Positions 18,237-27,512 of a stretch of DNA of 35,132 bases are shown piece by piece. The stretch's first letter is position 1, and each line of letters opens with the position of its first letter. The position numbers were made by a program, and so were the translations under genes. Under the pieces are notes generated by a model. It was not told the origin of the DNA, ran no database searches, and was given only the letters and a program-made list of their open reading frames with translations. The DNA comes from Candidatus Zixiibacteriota bacterium (GTDB lineage Bacteria > Zixibacteria > MSB-5A5 > GN15 > FEB-12), in assembly GCA_029858555.1 (NCBI GenBank), contig JAOUEU010000006.1, positions 1 through 35,132 of the forward strand, written 5' to 3'.

Positions 18237-19781
18237 ATGGCTACAGTCTTTTTAAAACAGACCATCAAGCAGGCCTCGATAATCATCGGGGTATTTACCA
18301 TCTGCTCGCAGTTGTTCGGTCTTGTGCGTGAGGCCATCATCGCCAACTATTTCGGCACCAGCGCCGAGTATGATATTCTCCTGGTGGCGCTGGCCATTCC
18401 GTTGATGGTGGCCAGTATTCTTTTCGCGGCTATCCCCTCGGCGGGCATCCCGCACCTTCAGGGCAGCCGCGTGACGCCCGCCGGAAGCGGCAATATTTTC
18501 CGGTCCGCCTTTTTCAACATCAATACCATCTTGATAATCGGGGTGGCGGTGGTGGTTTTTCTGGTGCTGCCGCTGTTTCGCGGACTTCTGACTCATGGTA
18601 TGGATGAGCAGTCGGCCGAGGCGGTGGTCACTTTCGGCCGTTTCTTCTGCCTGCTGATTCCCCTGCGCTCGTACGAAGCGGTCTTCCGCAGTCTGCTGCA
18701 CCTGAAACACCATTTTCTGGTGCCGAGCGCGACGGCGGTCATATTCAACGTCACGATCATTATTATCCTGCTGACCCTTTTTCACTCGCTGCAGTCGCAT
18801 GCCTTCGTGCTGGCCTGGGTGGCCGGGATGTTTGTGCAAACGCTGATAGTGGCGGTCCCGGCATATTTGATTTACCGGCGCAACCAGGAGTCCGGCGGGG
18901 CGAGCGCGTTTCGGCCGAGCGCCTACATGCGTTATCTCGGAGTAATTATCCTGATCGAGAGCATCGGCCTGACTATCGACCCGTTCGACCGTTACCTGGG
19001 CGGTATCTTCCTCGATCCCGGTTACGTTTCGGCGACGGCCTACGCCAATATCATTTATTTCATTCCCCTGCGGATTTTTGTCTATTCGCTGGCGACGGCC
19101 ATCTTTCCCTCGCTTTCCGAGCGGGCCGAAGAAAAGGACACTGCCGGAATCGCCGGTCTCTATCACCGGGCTCTGGCCCTGTGCGTAATGCTGGTGGTGC
19201 CGACGGTCGTTTTCTTTTTCCTTTTCAAAAACGAGATTATCTGGCTGCTGTTCGAGCGGGGACGGTTCGTGATCCAGTCGCGACTCATCACCGAGCAGAT
19301 TCTGTCATGGTTGCTGGTCGGTTTGTTTTTTAACTCCGCCTTTTTGATCCAGGTGAAGGTTATCTATGCCCTCAAGTCGTGGCGATATTTCACGGTCGTC
19401 CGCATTCTGACGATGGCGCTTAAAGTAGCGGTCGGCTTTTACTTCATTAAATCCAACTGGGCGCTGGCGCTTGGCGGCGGCACGGCGGCGCTGTTTGTCG
19501 TCTCGTTTGTCCTGATGGAGGTGTACCTGGTGTTCGGCAAGAAGCTGTCGTATTCGGCCGAAGACCGCAAGCTGGTGGGGAAAGGCGTACTGGCGGCTCT
19601 TGGCGCGGTTGTTGTTTTCCTGCTGGCTTACTATGCGACGACCCAACTGGCCGGGCTACACCCCCTGGCGCCGGCGGTTATTGTCGGGGTCGTCGGTTTT
19701 GGCGCACTGATTCTGCTGGATCAAACGTTGACTGTTTCAGGTATCAATTTGCGCAGGTACCTGCCCGGGAAGCGCGGCTGA
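18237..19781 (+). CDS. MurJ/MviN-family lipid flippase
   Basis: About 14 hydrophobic segments; GLVREAIIANYFGTSAEYDILLVALAIPLM, YFIPLRIFVYSLATAIFPSLSE, LFERGRF. Confidence 0.88.
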   Translation: MATVFLKQTIKQASIIIGVFTICSQLFGLVREAIIANYFGTSAEYDILLVALAIPLMVASILFAAIPSAGIPHLQGSRVTPAGSGNIFRSAFFNINTILIIGVAVVVFLVLPLFRGLLTHGMDEQSAEAVVTFGRFFCLLIPLRSYEAVFRSLLHLKHHFLVPSATAVIFNVTIIIILLTLFHSLQSHAFVLAWVAGMFVQTLIVAVPAYLIYRRNQESGGASAFRPSAYMRYLGVIILIESIGLTIDPFDRYLGGIFLDPGYVSATAYANIIYFIPLRIFVYSLATAIFPSLSERAEEKDTAGIAGLYHRALALCVMLVVPTVVFFFLFKNEIIWLLFERGRFVIQSRLITEQILSWLLVGLFFNSAFLIQVKVIYALKSWRYFTVVRILTMALKVAVGFYFIKSNWALALGGGTAALFVVSFVLMEVYLVFGKKLSYSAEDRKLVGKGVLAALGAVVVFLLAYYATTQLAGLHPLAPAVIVGVVGFGALILLDQTLTVSGINLRRYLPGKRG

Positions 19782-19787
19782 CAGCGC

Positions 19788-20723
19788 TTAAAATCCCCTC
19801 GTCAGGTTCCACCAAATCTTCTTTGGTAGTGTCTGAAGGGCATTGAAGCGCCCGTTTAAATATTCGGTCCAGCGAGTGTGATATTTTTCGAAGATATCCA
19901 TGCCGGTGATGGCGTGCATCACTCTCAACTGCTCGATATGCAGGCGATGGTAGTGAATCGATGCCGGGTTTTGCCGGCCCTGCCCGATGTGATAAAGCGA
20001 CCAGTAGCCGGTGTCGTATTTCGGCAGCCACTCGGCGATTGTTTCCAGGCCGTCGTCGAAAAGCCGGGCGGCCTCGTCGTCGTTGATCAGGCGCACCATA
20101 TCATGAAGCCCCCACATGGCGAAGATGAACCCGTTGAGCACGTGATGGGTCGGCACCGAGGGATATTCCTCGTAGAATACGCGCCCGTCGGTGACACTTG
20201 CCACTCCCCCTTTTTCGAGCCTGGCGCGGTATGGTTTGAGAGCCATGCGGGCGCGATCTACGAATTCGAGACTGCCGGTCAACCGATGAGCGCGGGTCAG
20301 GCAGGAAATGCCCAGGCCCTGCATAAGCGCCGACGGCCAGGCGTCGGGCAGACCGAATTTGGGCGTCGGCGGCAGGTTCATCCAGAGGCCGTTGTCCTGC
20401 TGGTTGGCCACCAGCCAGTGGGCTATTTTGAGGAAAAATTCGCGGTCGGCATCGTCCTCTCCCCTGCGATACATCTCCAGGTGGGCCAGCGCGCAAAGAC
20501 AGATTAAAATCGGGAAGTGCCAGGCCTTGCCCTTGTGGACATACATCGGGATACCCTCCGCATCGTGCGGTCCGGCATAGTCGGCGCGGCCGGATTCATC
20601 GATGTAGTAGGCCATGAAATCAGCCGGGTCGTAGTTGGCCGGCGTTTGCGCGTGGTAATAGCTGGGCGAACGCACCCCGAAGTATTGTACCAGGTTAAAG
20701 AATTTCTCTTTCAGTGCGGCCAT
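19788..20723 (-). CDS. D-glucuronyl C5-epimerase C-terminal-domain (Glce-like) protein
   Basis: WPSALMQGLGISCLTRA, YEEYPSVPTHHVLNGFIFAMWGLHD, YDTGYWSLYHI...SIHYHRLHIEQL...RWTEYLNG. Start ATG 20723 preferred; ORF track uses GTG 20762. Confidence 0.82.
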   Translation of the reverse strand: MAALKEKFFNLVQYFGVRSPSYYHAQTPANYDPADFMAYYIDESGRADYAGPHDAEGIPMYVHKGKAWHFPILICLCALAHLEMYRRGEDDADREFFLKIAHWLVANQQDNGLWMNLPPTPKFGLPDAWPSALMQGLGISCLTRAHRLTGSLEFVDRARMALKPYRARLEKGGVASVTDGRVFYEEYPSVPTHHVLNGFIFAMWGLHDMVRLINDDEAARLFDDGLETIAEWLPKYDTGYWSLYHIGQGRQNPASIHYHRLHIEQLRVMHAITGMDIFEKYHTRWTEYLNGRFNALQTLPKKIWWNLTRGF

Positions 20724-20984
20724 ACCCTTGCCATCTCCTGCTTCCAAACCTGAAGGATACACCGTAAGGAGAGGTTAGACAAGCAAATAGGTTGGGGCTG
20801 TTCCGGCCGCGAGGCGTAGATGCTTACCCCGGGCTTGACAAAGGGTGCTTGAACCGGTTTTGTTGGGTTAGTGGGAATCCCGGGTTTTTGACAATCGCGG
20901 CTGCGGCCTCGTCTGTTTATATAGAGGGATCATAGCGCCGGGGGATCGAATCGACTCGAGCACACGGCGGGAGGATGTGATAAC

Positions 20985-22550
20985 ATGACCGGAAATCGGA
21001 TTCTATATTTGTTCGCCGGACGCGTAGTGGCGCTCGCGCTGTTGTCGGCACTGTGTCTTGTGGCCGCCGCCGAGGGGGCCGCCATCACGTCGAAGGCCGC
21101 AGCCGTAGAGATAGCCTCGCAATACACCGGCTTTGCGGAAGCTATGCCGGAGAGTCACTTTTCGCTTGAAGACAGAGTACACCTTGTATCGCTGCGGGAT
21201 AGCACTACCCCGTTTACGACTCTGTTCACAGACGGCAGGGCCGTCTGGAGGGTCGATTTCAAGAGTGTCCAGCTCGTAAGAAATGGTAGCTCCGAAAAGA
21301 ACACGCAGCTACTGCGGGACTTCGAGGTTTACATAGACTCAGCTACCGGCAACTTCGTGAAGGCCATCTGCCGACACCGCGAGCTAGACTCTTACGCAGA
21401 CACAATACTGCCGGCACACGAGGTTGAGGTGCAACTAGAACAGGGACGCGAGTTCTTTCAGGTGCCAGAGGCCATTCCAGTTGCCCCTCTTGCAATGTCA
21501 CTTCTGGGCAGCCCTCACAGCCCTTTCTCGGCTAAGGAAATCATGGCCCAGTACGTTCTCCTAAGCTATCTTGGTCATTCTGCGCGACCGGTCTGGATGA
21601 TATGGCTACGAGGAATCCCGCCTGTGGATTTCAATCCTCCGCCCGGCGCTTCGGCGGACTGGATACCGATCTATCAGCGCAACCGCCTGCGACAGGTTGT
21701 ATGTGCTGTAACTGGAAGAGTTCTTTATACAGACACGGGACCCGTCGTGCGCACGACACCTGAGGACAAGAAACGGATTTTCGGCATTGACGAGGACCCG
21801 CCCAAGTCCCCTGACAGCACAAGGGATTCCGGTGTGGAAGGACAGAAAGCTATTGCTACTCCGGCAGAGGCGCTGGCGGCGGCGGTGGCGTATACGGGAT
21901 TCAGTAGCGAATTTCCATCAAACCTGCTCTCAGACGACGACGTCAAACTCGTATCACTGATTGACAGCACGACTCCTTTCCTGTCGAAGTTCCGGGGTGG
22001 AGAAAAAGCCTGGTGTATTACATTTCGTGATGTTCGACTGGCGGAACCAAAGAAGGGGCAATCAGACTCGAGTCTGCTGCGGACGTTTCAGGTTTATATC
22101 GACTCCACGACCGGGCGTTTCCTGAAAGCCGTCTGCGACTACAAAGCTTTGAACCCGGAGAAAGACCTGACAATCACGGCAGCCGAGGCCGAGCAGCAGA
22201 TTGCAGCCGGCGGCGAAACATATCTCGAACCCCCAGCATTTCCCCCGGTTAGCATGGGAAGAGCACTTTTGGGCTGTCCCAGGGACCCATTCTCGGCCAA
22301 GCAGATCACCATTCAGTATATCCTGATGGGCAAATTCTGGGAGTCACCGCGTTTGGTTTGGGTAATAACATTACGTGGCATTCCCCCAGTCACTCCAAAA
22401 GGGCCCGGTGATTCTGTCCCGGTCTACATGCGAAACCAGGTAAGGCAGGTAGTGAATGCTAAGACTGGTCATGTTATTTTCATAAGCAATGCACCGGGGA
22501 TGGGGCACGCTGTTAAGAGACTGCGAGGTATTGGACCAGGTCCGGACTGA
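20985..22550 (+). CDS. Secreted protein with two tandem PepSY-like repeat units
   Basis: Signal peptide; two ~240-aa homologous units, each with ITSKAAAVEIASQYTGF / DSTTPF / FxVYIDSxTGxFxKAxC / PFSAKxIxxQYxL / VWxIxLRGIPP / RQVVxAxTGxVxx. Confidence 0.75.
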   Translation: MTGNRILYLFAGRVVALALLSALCLVAAAEGAAITSKAAAVEIASQYTGFAEAMPESHFSLEDRVHLVSLRDSTTPFTTLFTDGRAVWRVDFKSVQLVRNGSSEKNTQLLRDFEVYIDSATGNFVKAICRHRELDSYADTILPAHEVEVQLEQGREFFQVPEAIPVAPLAMSLLGSPHSPFSAKEIMAQYVLLSYLGHSARPVWMIWLRGIPPVDFNPPPGASADWIPIYQRNRLRQVVCAVTGRVLYTDTGPVVRTTPEDKKRIFGIDEDPPKSPDSTRDSGVEGQKAIATPAEALAAAVAYTGFSSEFPSNLLSDDDVKLVSLIDSTTPFLSKFRGGEKAWCITFRDVRLAEPKKGQSDSSLLRTFQVYIDSTTGRFLKAVCDYKALNPEKDLTITAAEAEQQIAAGGETYLEPPAFPPVSMGRALLGCPRDPFSAKQITIQYILMGKFWESPRLVWVITLRGIPPVTPKGPGDSVPVYMRNQVRQVVNAKTGHVIFISNAPGMGHAVKRLRGIGPGPD

Positions 22551-22570
22551 GAACGGCTGAGGGCAAGACC

Positions 22571-23306
22571 ATGACATACTTGACTCCATTTGTTCTACTG
22601 GCCTTCTGCTGTACGTCAAGCGCTGCTGCCGCCGAGCGCGGGGCAATTACGTCGAAGGCCGAAGCATTGGAGATAGCATCGCAGTATACCGGCCTGGAAA
22701 GGGATCTCGCGATCTCGGATTCTCTGGCAGATGCCATGACTCGGATCACGGTTATGCACGATGACAATATTCCGTTTCTGAGTGATTCAATAGAGGGTAA
22801 AAGTGCCTGGGTGGTCACGTTCAGAAATGTCATCGTCCAGCAAGAGGCACATAAGGGGCTTGAGAACCAGCCGCAGGCTGTAATGGATTTCGAAGTCTAC
22901 TTAGACAAGGAGACGGGCAAACTATTTAAGGTCGTATCACCCATATGTGGGGCGTGATTCGCTCTGGGAGCCCCTTCCATCCGGCAAGGTACTGACAAGC
23001 TGGATATGGGGCAATGAGACATATCACGGTTTTCCAGATACGCCTCCCAAGGTCCCGTTTATGGATGCCTACCTGTCTGCCGCCGGCTGCTCTCCCTTTG
23101 CGGCAGAGGAAGTAATAGCTCACTACGTTCTACATTCTCAGAAGACCGACAGTGCGCCGCGGCCGGTCTGGTGTATAACTACGCGCGGGGTGCCGTACCC
23201 AATCTTACTGGGCGGTTCGCGCAACAGAGAGGATGAGAGAGTCTCTCTGAGGTGTGTCGTTGATGCGACAAGCGGCCAGTGGCTTTTCATGGAGAACATC
23301 CCTTAG
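22571..23306 (+). pseudogene. Third PepSY-like repeat paralogue, split by a frameshift (ORFs 22571..22957 and 22947..23306)
   Basis: ORF1 matches the first half of the repeat unit (ITSKAEALEIASQYTGL...FEVYLDKETGKLFKVV); ORF2 matches the second half (SPFAAEEVIAHYVL...RPVWCITTRGVP...LRCVVDATSGQWLF). Junction between about 22925 and 22957. Confidence 0.75.
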
Positions 23307-23479
23307 ATAGCATCCGCGTGGCAGCAGACGGCGGATGGAGATCACGGCCAAACGAGTTGGAGCACGCCACCCGTCGCCCCTGACAATCTTCGCTCAGGGC
23401 TGAACAAACCGGCACGTGGGCTTGTTAATCCAGATATCTATCATAGCCAAAAGGCCGCGTCGGCGGGTGATTTATTCCC

Positions 23480-23507
23480 TTGACGATTGGTCGAAAAAGG
23501 TTATATT
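23480..23507 (+). promoter_or_regulatory. Sigma70-like promoter for rpmH operon
   Basis: TTGACG - 16 nt - TATATT, about 30 nt upstream of the rpmH ATG. Confidence 0.6.
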
Positions 23508-23538
23508 TTCGGGCTGTAGTAAATGAAATGAGAAGACA

Positions 23539-23691
23539 ATGAAAAGAACGTATCAACCATCGAATCGTAAGATGCTCAACGACCACGGGTTTCGCAAGCG
23601 GCTGAGCACCAAGGGCGGCCGCAAAGTCCTGGCCCGTCGGAGAGCCAAAGGCAGAAAAAGATTAGCGCCTAGAGTTGGTCGTAAAAAATAA
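23539..23691 (+). CDS. rpmH: 50S ribosomal protein L34 (too short for the ORF track)
   Basis: [50 protein letters not shown] translated by eye. Confidence 0.97.
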   Translation: MKRTYQPSNRKMLNDHGFRKRLSTKGGRKVLARRRAKGRKRLAPRVGRKK

Positions 23692-24025
23692 ACTTCCCAG
23701 AAGCTTGAGCCTGAAAAGCCGGCTGGAGATCGACCGTCTTTTCAAAAGCGGGCGACGGTTATCTGGGGATTATTTTACCCTGGTGTGGGAGAAAAACGAG
23801 AAGTTCTCTTACGGCGTTTTCGTTCCCAAGAATTATGGCCCGGCCGTCAAACGTAACCGGGCCAAACGACTTTTCCGAGAAGCCATTCGAGTTAACCGGC
23901 ACATTCTTGGGGATAACGTCAGGATGGCGGTTCTCTTAAAAGTATCAACGCAGGATTTGGATCTTAATTCCTTAAATGGCGAAATTGAGCAGTTATTCAG
24001 AGTCATTGAGTCCCGGGCAAAGTAG
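23675..24025 (+). CDS. rnpA: Ribonuclease P protein component
   Basis: [20 protein letters not shown]...[16 protein letters not shown] (RNR motif); position downstream of rpmH; TTG start, alternative TTG at 23705. Confidence 0.93.
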   Translation: MVVKNKLPRSLSLKSRLEIDRLFKSGRRLSGDYFTLVWEKNEKFSYGVFVPKNYGPAVKRNRAKRLFREAIRVNRHILGDNVRMAVLLKVSTQDLDLNSLNGEIEQLFRVIESRAK

Positions 24026-24245
24026 GACGAGTTTACTGGCTTACCCCTTCATATTTGCTATCTATTTGTATCGCTTTGCCTTATCCCCTATGTTCGGGAC
24101 TTCCTGCCGATACTGGCCCAGTTGCTCGCACTATGCCGAAGACGCTCTGAGAAAATACGGTCTTTTCAAAGGCAGCCTTATGGCCGCCCGGCGGCTCCTG
24201 CGCTGCCACCCGTGGCATGAAGGTGGCTATGACCCTGTGAAGTGA
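23976..24245 (+). CDS. yidD: Membrane protein insertion efficiency factor YidD
   Basis: YRFALSPMFGTSCRYWPSCSHYAEDALRKYG...RLLRCHPWHEGGYDPVK. Confidence 0.93.
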   Translation: MAKLSSYSESLSPGQSRTSLLAYPFIFAIYLYRFALSPMFGTSCRYWPSCSHYAEDALRKYGLFKGSLMAARRLLRCHPWHEGGYDPVK

Positions 24246-24288
24246 ATATTATGTTGTTGGATTATAATAGGATAACAAGGAAGTCAAG

Positions 24289-26013
24289 TTGGATAAGAAA
24301 ACGATAGCATTGGTTGTCATCCTGGCACTCATCGTAATATTCTATTTCCCGATCATGCAGCGGCTGGGGTTCATGAAGCCTCCGGCCGAACAGCCGCCGG
24401 CGGAGGTGCCGACTGATACCGTTGCGCTATCTCAGCAGCCACCGCCGACATCACCTGCTGTCGAAGACACTTCTCAGATTATTGCGCCACAAAGGCTTGA
24501 AGAGGCCGCCATTTTGGCAGAGCCGATGCTTGATACTAATTATGTTGTTGATACAATTATAGTTAACACAAACAAATATTCGGTAATTCTGACGAGCTAT
24601 GGCGGTGGGCCGGTCTCGATGCTTCTGAATGACTATACCTACCGCAAGGACGGCCCCATCCAGATGCTTCCGGAAGCCGTTTCGGCAACCCCTGAGGCGA
24701 CATTCGCTGGCGGGACCTTCTCAACTTCGTCAATCCACTACGGCGCCAGCATACTGCCGGGCAGCTATGACGCGACCCGCGAGCCGCTGGATGTCATTTA
24801 TACATACCGGCGTCCGGAAGGTGGCGAAGTAATCAAATCTTACCGGTTCTACCCCGATCGGTACGCCTTCGACCTGGTGTTCGAAGTACGCGAGACGGTG
24901 GCGTTTGGTTTTGAGCGCAAGTACAACATGATGTGGAATACGCCGCTGGGGGTGACGGAACCTGATTTGCAGACGGATTACCAGGCGATGGAAGCGGTGG
25001 CGATGATGGCCGGTTCGCGGGAGAAGCTGGACGATTTCGAAGACGGCGTGCTCAAGCAGGATTTGACGGGAGCGACCACCTGGGCGGGGGTGCGCGCGAA
25101 ATATTTCGCGGCGGTGATAATCCCGAAAAACCGGGATGGTGATGCGGCTGTCGCCCGGGGTACGAAAAACAATGTGATGACCGCTGACGGCAAGGTGGAA
25201 CAAAGGAAAATCACGGCCGGCCTGGAGATGCAGTTCGCCAACGCCCCGGCTATTGCCGACAGCTTTACCGTATTCGTGGGGCCGTTGGATTACACGCTGA
25301 TGTCGAAATACGATGTGGGCCTGGAGGACATGCTCGATATCGGCACGACACCGTTCGTCGGCTGGATAATCAAGCCGTTCGCCATTGCCATCATCTGGCT
25401 TCTGCCCCGCCTTTACAGCGTGGTTCCCAATTACGGTCTGGTCATAATCCTGTTCGCATTGCTGGTGAAGATCGTGACGCTGCCGCTGTCGATGAAATCA
25501 TTCAAGTCGATGCAGGCGATGAAAACGCTTCAGCCGAAAATAGAGGCGCTCAAGGAGAAACACAAAAAGAACCCGCAGGCGCTCAACCAGGAAATGATGA
25601 AGCTGTACAAGGCGCACGGTGTGAACCCGATCTCGGGCTGTCTGCCGATTTTGCCGCAGATGCCGCTCTTTTTTGCGTTGTTCTCCGTTTTCCGCTCGAC
25701 CATCCTGCTTCGCGACGCACCTTTTGTGTGGTTCATATCCGACCTGTCACGCGGGGCGAGCGGTTTCGCCGACCCGTATATCGTTCTGGTGATAATTATG
25801 ATCGTGGCGCAGTTTGTCTCGCAGAAGTTCACGATGGCCTCCACGCAGCAGAACAAGGCCTTCATGTATATCATGCCGCTGTTCATGGGGTTCATCTTCT
25901 ACAAATTCGCCGCCGGCCTGGTGCTGTACTGGACGTGCTTCTCGGTGTTCTCGCTGCTGGACTATCTTGTTTTCCGTCGGGATAAAAACCCGCAGATCCA
26001 AACCGCCAAGTAG
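24289..26013 (+). CDS. yidC: Membrane protein insertase YidC
   Basis: N-terminal TM, large periplasmic domain, C-terminal YVLVIIL-type insertase core (MKSFKSMQAMKTLQPKIEALKEKHKKNPQALNQEMMKLYKAHGVNPISGCLPILPQMPLFFALF). Confidence 0.96.
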   Translation: MDKKTIALVVILALIVIFYFPIMQRLGFMKPPAEQPPAEVPTDTVALSQQPPPTSPAVEDTSQIIAPQRLEEAAILAEPMLDTNYVVDTIIVNTNKYSVILTSYGGGPVSMLLNDYTYRKDGPIQMLPEAVSATPEATFAGGTFSTSSIHYGASILPGSYDATREPLDVIYTYRRPEGGEVIKSYRFYPDRYAFDLVFEVRETVAFGFERKYNMMWNTPLGVTEPDLQTDYQAMEAVAMMAGSREKLDDFEDGVLKQDLTGATTWAGVRAKYFAAVIIPKNRDGDAAVARGTKNNVMTADGKVEQRKITAGLEMQFANAPAIADSFTVFVGPLDYTLMSKYDVGLEDMLDIGTTPFVGWIIKPFAIAIIWLLPRLYSVVPNYGLVIILFALLVKIVTLPLSMKSFKSMQAMKTLQPKIEALKEKHKKNPQALNQEMMKLYKAHGVNPISGCLPILPQMPLFFALFSVFRSTILLRDAPFVWFISDLSRGASGFADPYIVLVIIMIVAQFVSQKFTMASTQQNKAFMYIMPLFMGFIFYKFAAGLVLYWTCFSVFSLLDYLVFRRDKNPQIQTAK

Positions 26014-26015
26014 CC

Positions 26016-27434
26016 ATGTGTCCGCAGAACAAAGGGCGCATCCGTCTCGCATTTGACGAGACTATTGCCGCCATCATCACCCCTCCGGGGGAAGGCGGCA
26101 TTGCGGCTGTCCGCATCGCCGGGCGGCGCAGCCGCGCTCTGCTGGAGAAACACTTCCGGGCAGCATCCCGGGCGACGGAGGCATCTGCCGCCGTACCCTT
26201 CCTCATGCGATACGGACAGTTTCTCAATCCGCAGGGGTGTGCGGTCGATGAGGTGATGGCGGTTTTTATGCCGGAAGGCAGGTCGTACACGGGTCTGGAA
26301 CAGGTGGAGCTGTATTGTCACGGGGGTCGGGAAGTAGTCAGGGAGATACTCGACAACCTGCTGGCCTCAGGCGCACGGGCCGCCGAGCCGGGTGAGTTCA
26401 CCAGGCTGGCCTTTCTCTCCGGTCGCATCGACCTGGTGCACGCCGAGGCCGTCGCGGAGATCATTGCCGCCAACACATCAGCATCGTTCGAAACCGCCCG
26501 GGAGCATCTCATCGGTGCTTACAGCGAACGCATCGAAAAATTGCGTGACGAGCTGGTGGAGATCATGGCCCAGGTGGAAGCCTCCATTGATTTTCCCGAG
26601 GAGGAGATCGATCCGGCCGAAGGCGTCAAGCTGGTTCCGTCACTGGACAGCATAATCGTCGATATCAGGGAGCTGGTCGACAGCTACCGGGGCGGAAGAA
26701 TTATAAGAGAAGGCTATAAGATCGCCATCGCCGGCCGGCCGAACTCCGGGAAATCCTCGTTATTCAATCTCATGCTCCGACAGGAGCGAGCCCTGGTCAC
26801 AGAGACGGCCGGCACTACCCGCGACTACCTGTCCGAATGGGTGGAACTTGACGGTTTTGCTGTCAACCTGGTTGACACCGCCGGCCTTCGCGCCAGGGGA
26901 GGCGTCATTGAGAAAGCCGGGCAGAAATCGGCCATGAAAATAATCGATGAGGCTGACCTGATACTGTGGATGTTTGACATTTGTGAGAAATCCTGGCAAA
27001 AAAACCTCGAGGCGGACTTAAAGTCTCTAAAACACAATCTTAATTTGTTGCTCGCCAACAAGATAGATCTGCTGAAAAATTATTCGTCGCATTTGACTCG
27101 GCTCACGGAGAAATCAAATTTGGTCTTCCCCATATCCTGTCTTACAGGTCGGGGAATCAAACGTTTGAAGAAGGCGATCGTTTCACATATTAATAGGAGT
27201 ATGCCTGACCTCACCTCGGGGGTGGTGGTGACTTCAGCCAGGCACCGCCAGAAGCTGGTCTCGGCTATCGCGAATCTCAGGAAAGCTCGGTCAAAACTCA
27301 AGGCTGCCGAGAGTCCGGAGTTAACTGCCTTTGACTTGCGGCAGGCGGTTAGTGATATTGACGAGATTACCGGACGGATATATACCGAGGAGATACTGGC
27401 TCGGATCTTTTCAAAATTCTGTGTTGGAAAGTGA
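26016..27434 (+). CDS. mnmE: tRNA modification GTPase MnmE
   Basis: DETIAAIITPPGEGGIAAVRIAG, GRPNSGKSSLFN, DTAGLR, C-terminal IFSKFCVGK. Confidence 0.97.
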   Translation: MCPQNKGRIRLAFDETIAAIITPPGEGGIAAVRIAGRRSRALLEKHFRAASRATEASAAVPFLMRYGQFLNPQGCAVDEVMAVFMPEGRSYTGLEQVELYCHGGREVVREILDNLLASGARAAEPGEFTRLAFLSGRIDLVHAEAVAEIIAANTSASFETAREHLIGAYSERIEKLRDELVEIMAQVEASIDFPEEEIDPAEGVKLVPSLDSIIVDIRELVDSYRGGRIIREGYKIAIAGRPNSGKSSLFNLMLRQERALVTETAGTTRDYLSEWVELDGFAVNLVDTAGLRARGGVIEKAGQKSAMKIIDEADLILWMFDICEKSWQKNLEADLKSLKHNLNLLLANKIDLLKNYSSHLTRLTEKSNLVFPISCLTGRGIKRLKKAIVSHINRSMPDLTSGVVVTSARHRQKLVSAIANLRKARSKLKAAESPELTAFDLRQAVSDIDEITGRIYTEEILARIFSKFCVGK

Positions 27435-27455
27435 GAGCCTGAAAACATTGTACCG

Positions 27456-27469
27456 GTTTCACGTGAAAC
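27456..27469. promoter_or_regulatory. parS: parS site (ParB-binding palindrome)
   Basis: GTTTCACGTGAAAC perfect 14-bp palindrome, core of the TGTTTCACGTGAAACA consensus, in the mnmE-mnmG gap. Confidence 0.9.
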
Positions 27470-27512
27470 TGGTGGCGTCTGACTCATCTGACAACGGAAC
27501 AGGCATCAATAC

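Noticed and set aside
18252-19166. 304-aa minus-strand ORF opposite the MurJ-like gene
   Set aside because: Composition (H/Q/R-rich, low hydrophobicity) is typical of antisense translation of a membrane protein.
22947-23306. Independent gene starting at 22947
   Set aside because: Its sequence is the second half of the PepSY-like unit begun in 22571-22957; a frameshift explains both better.
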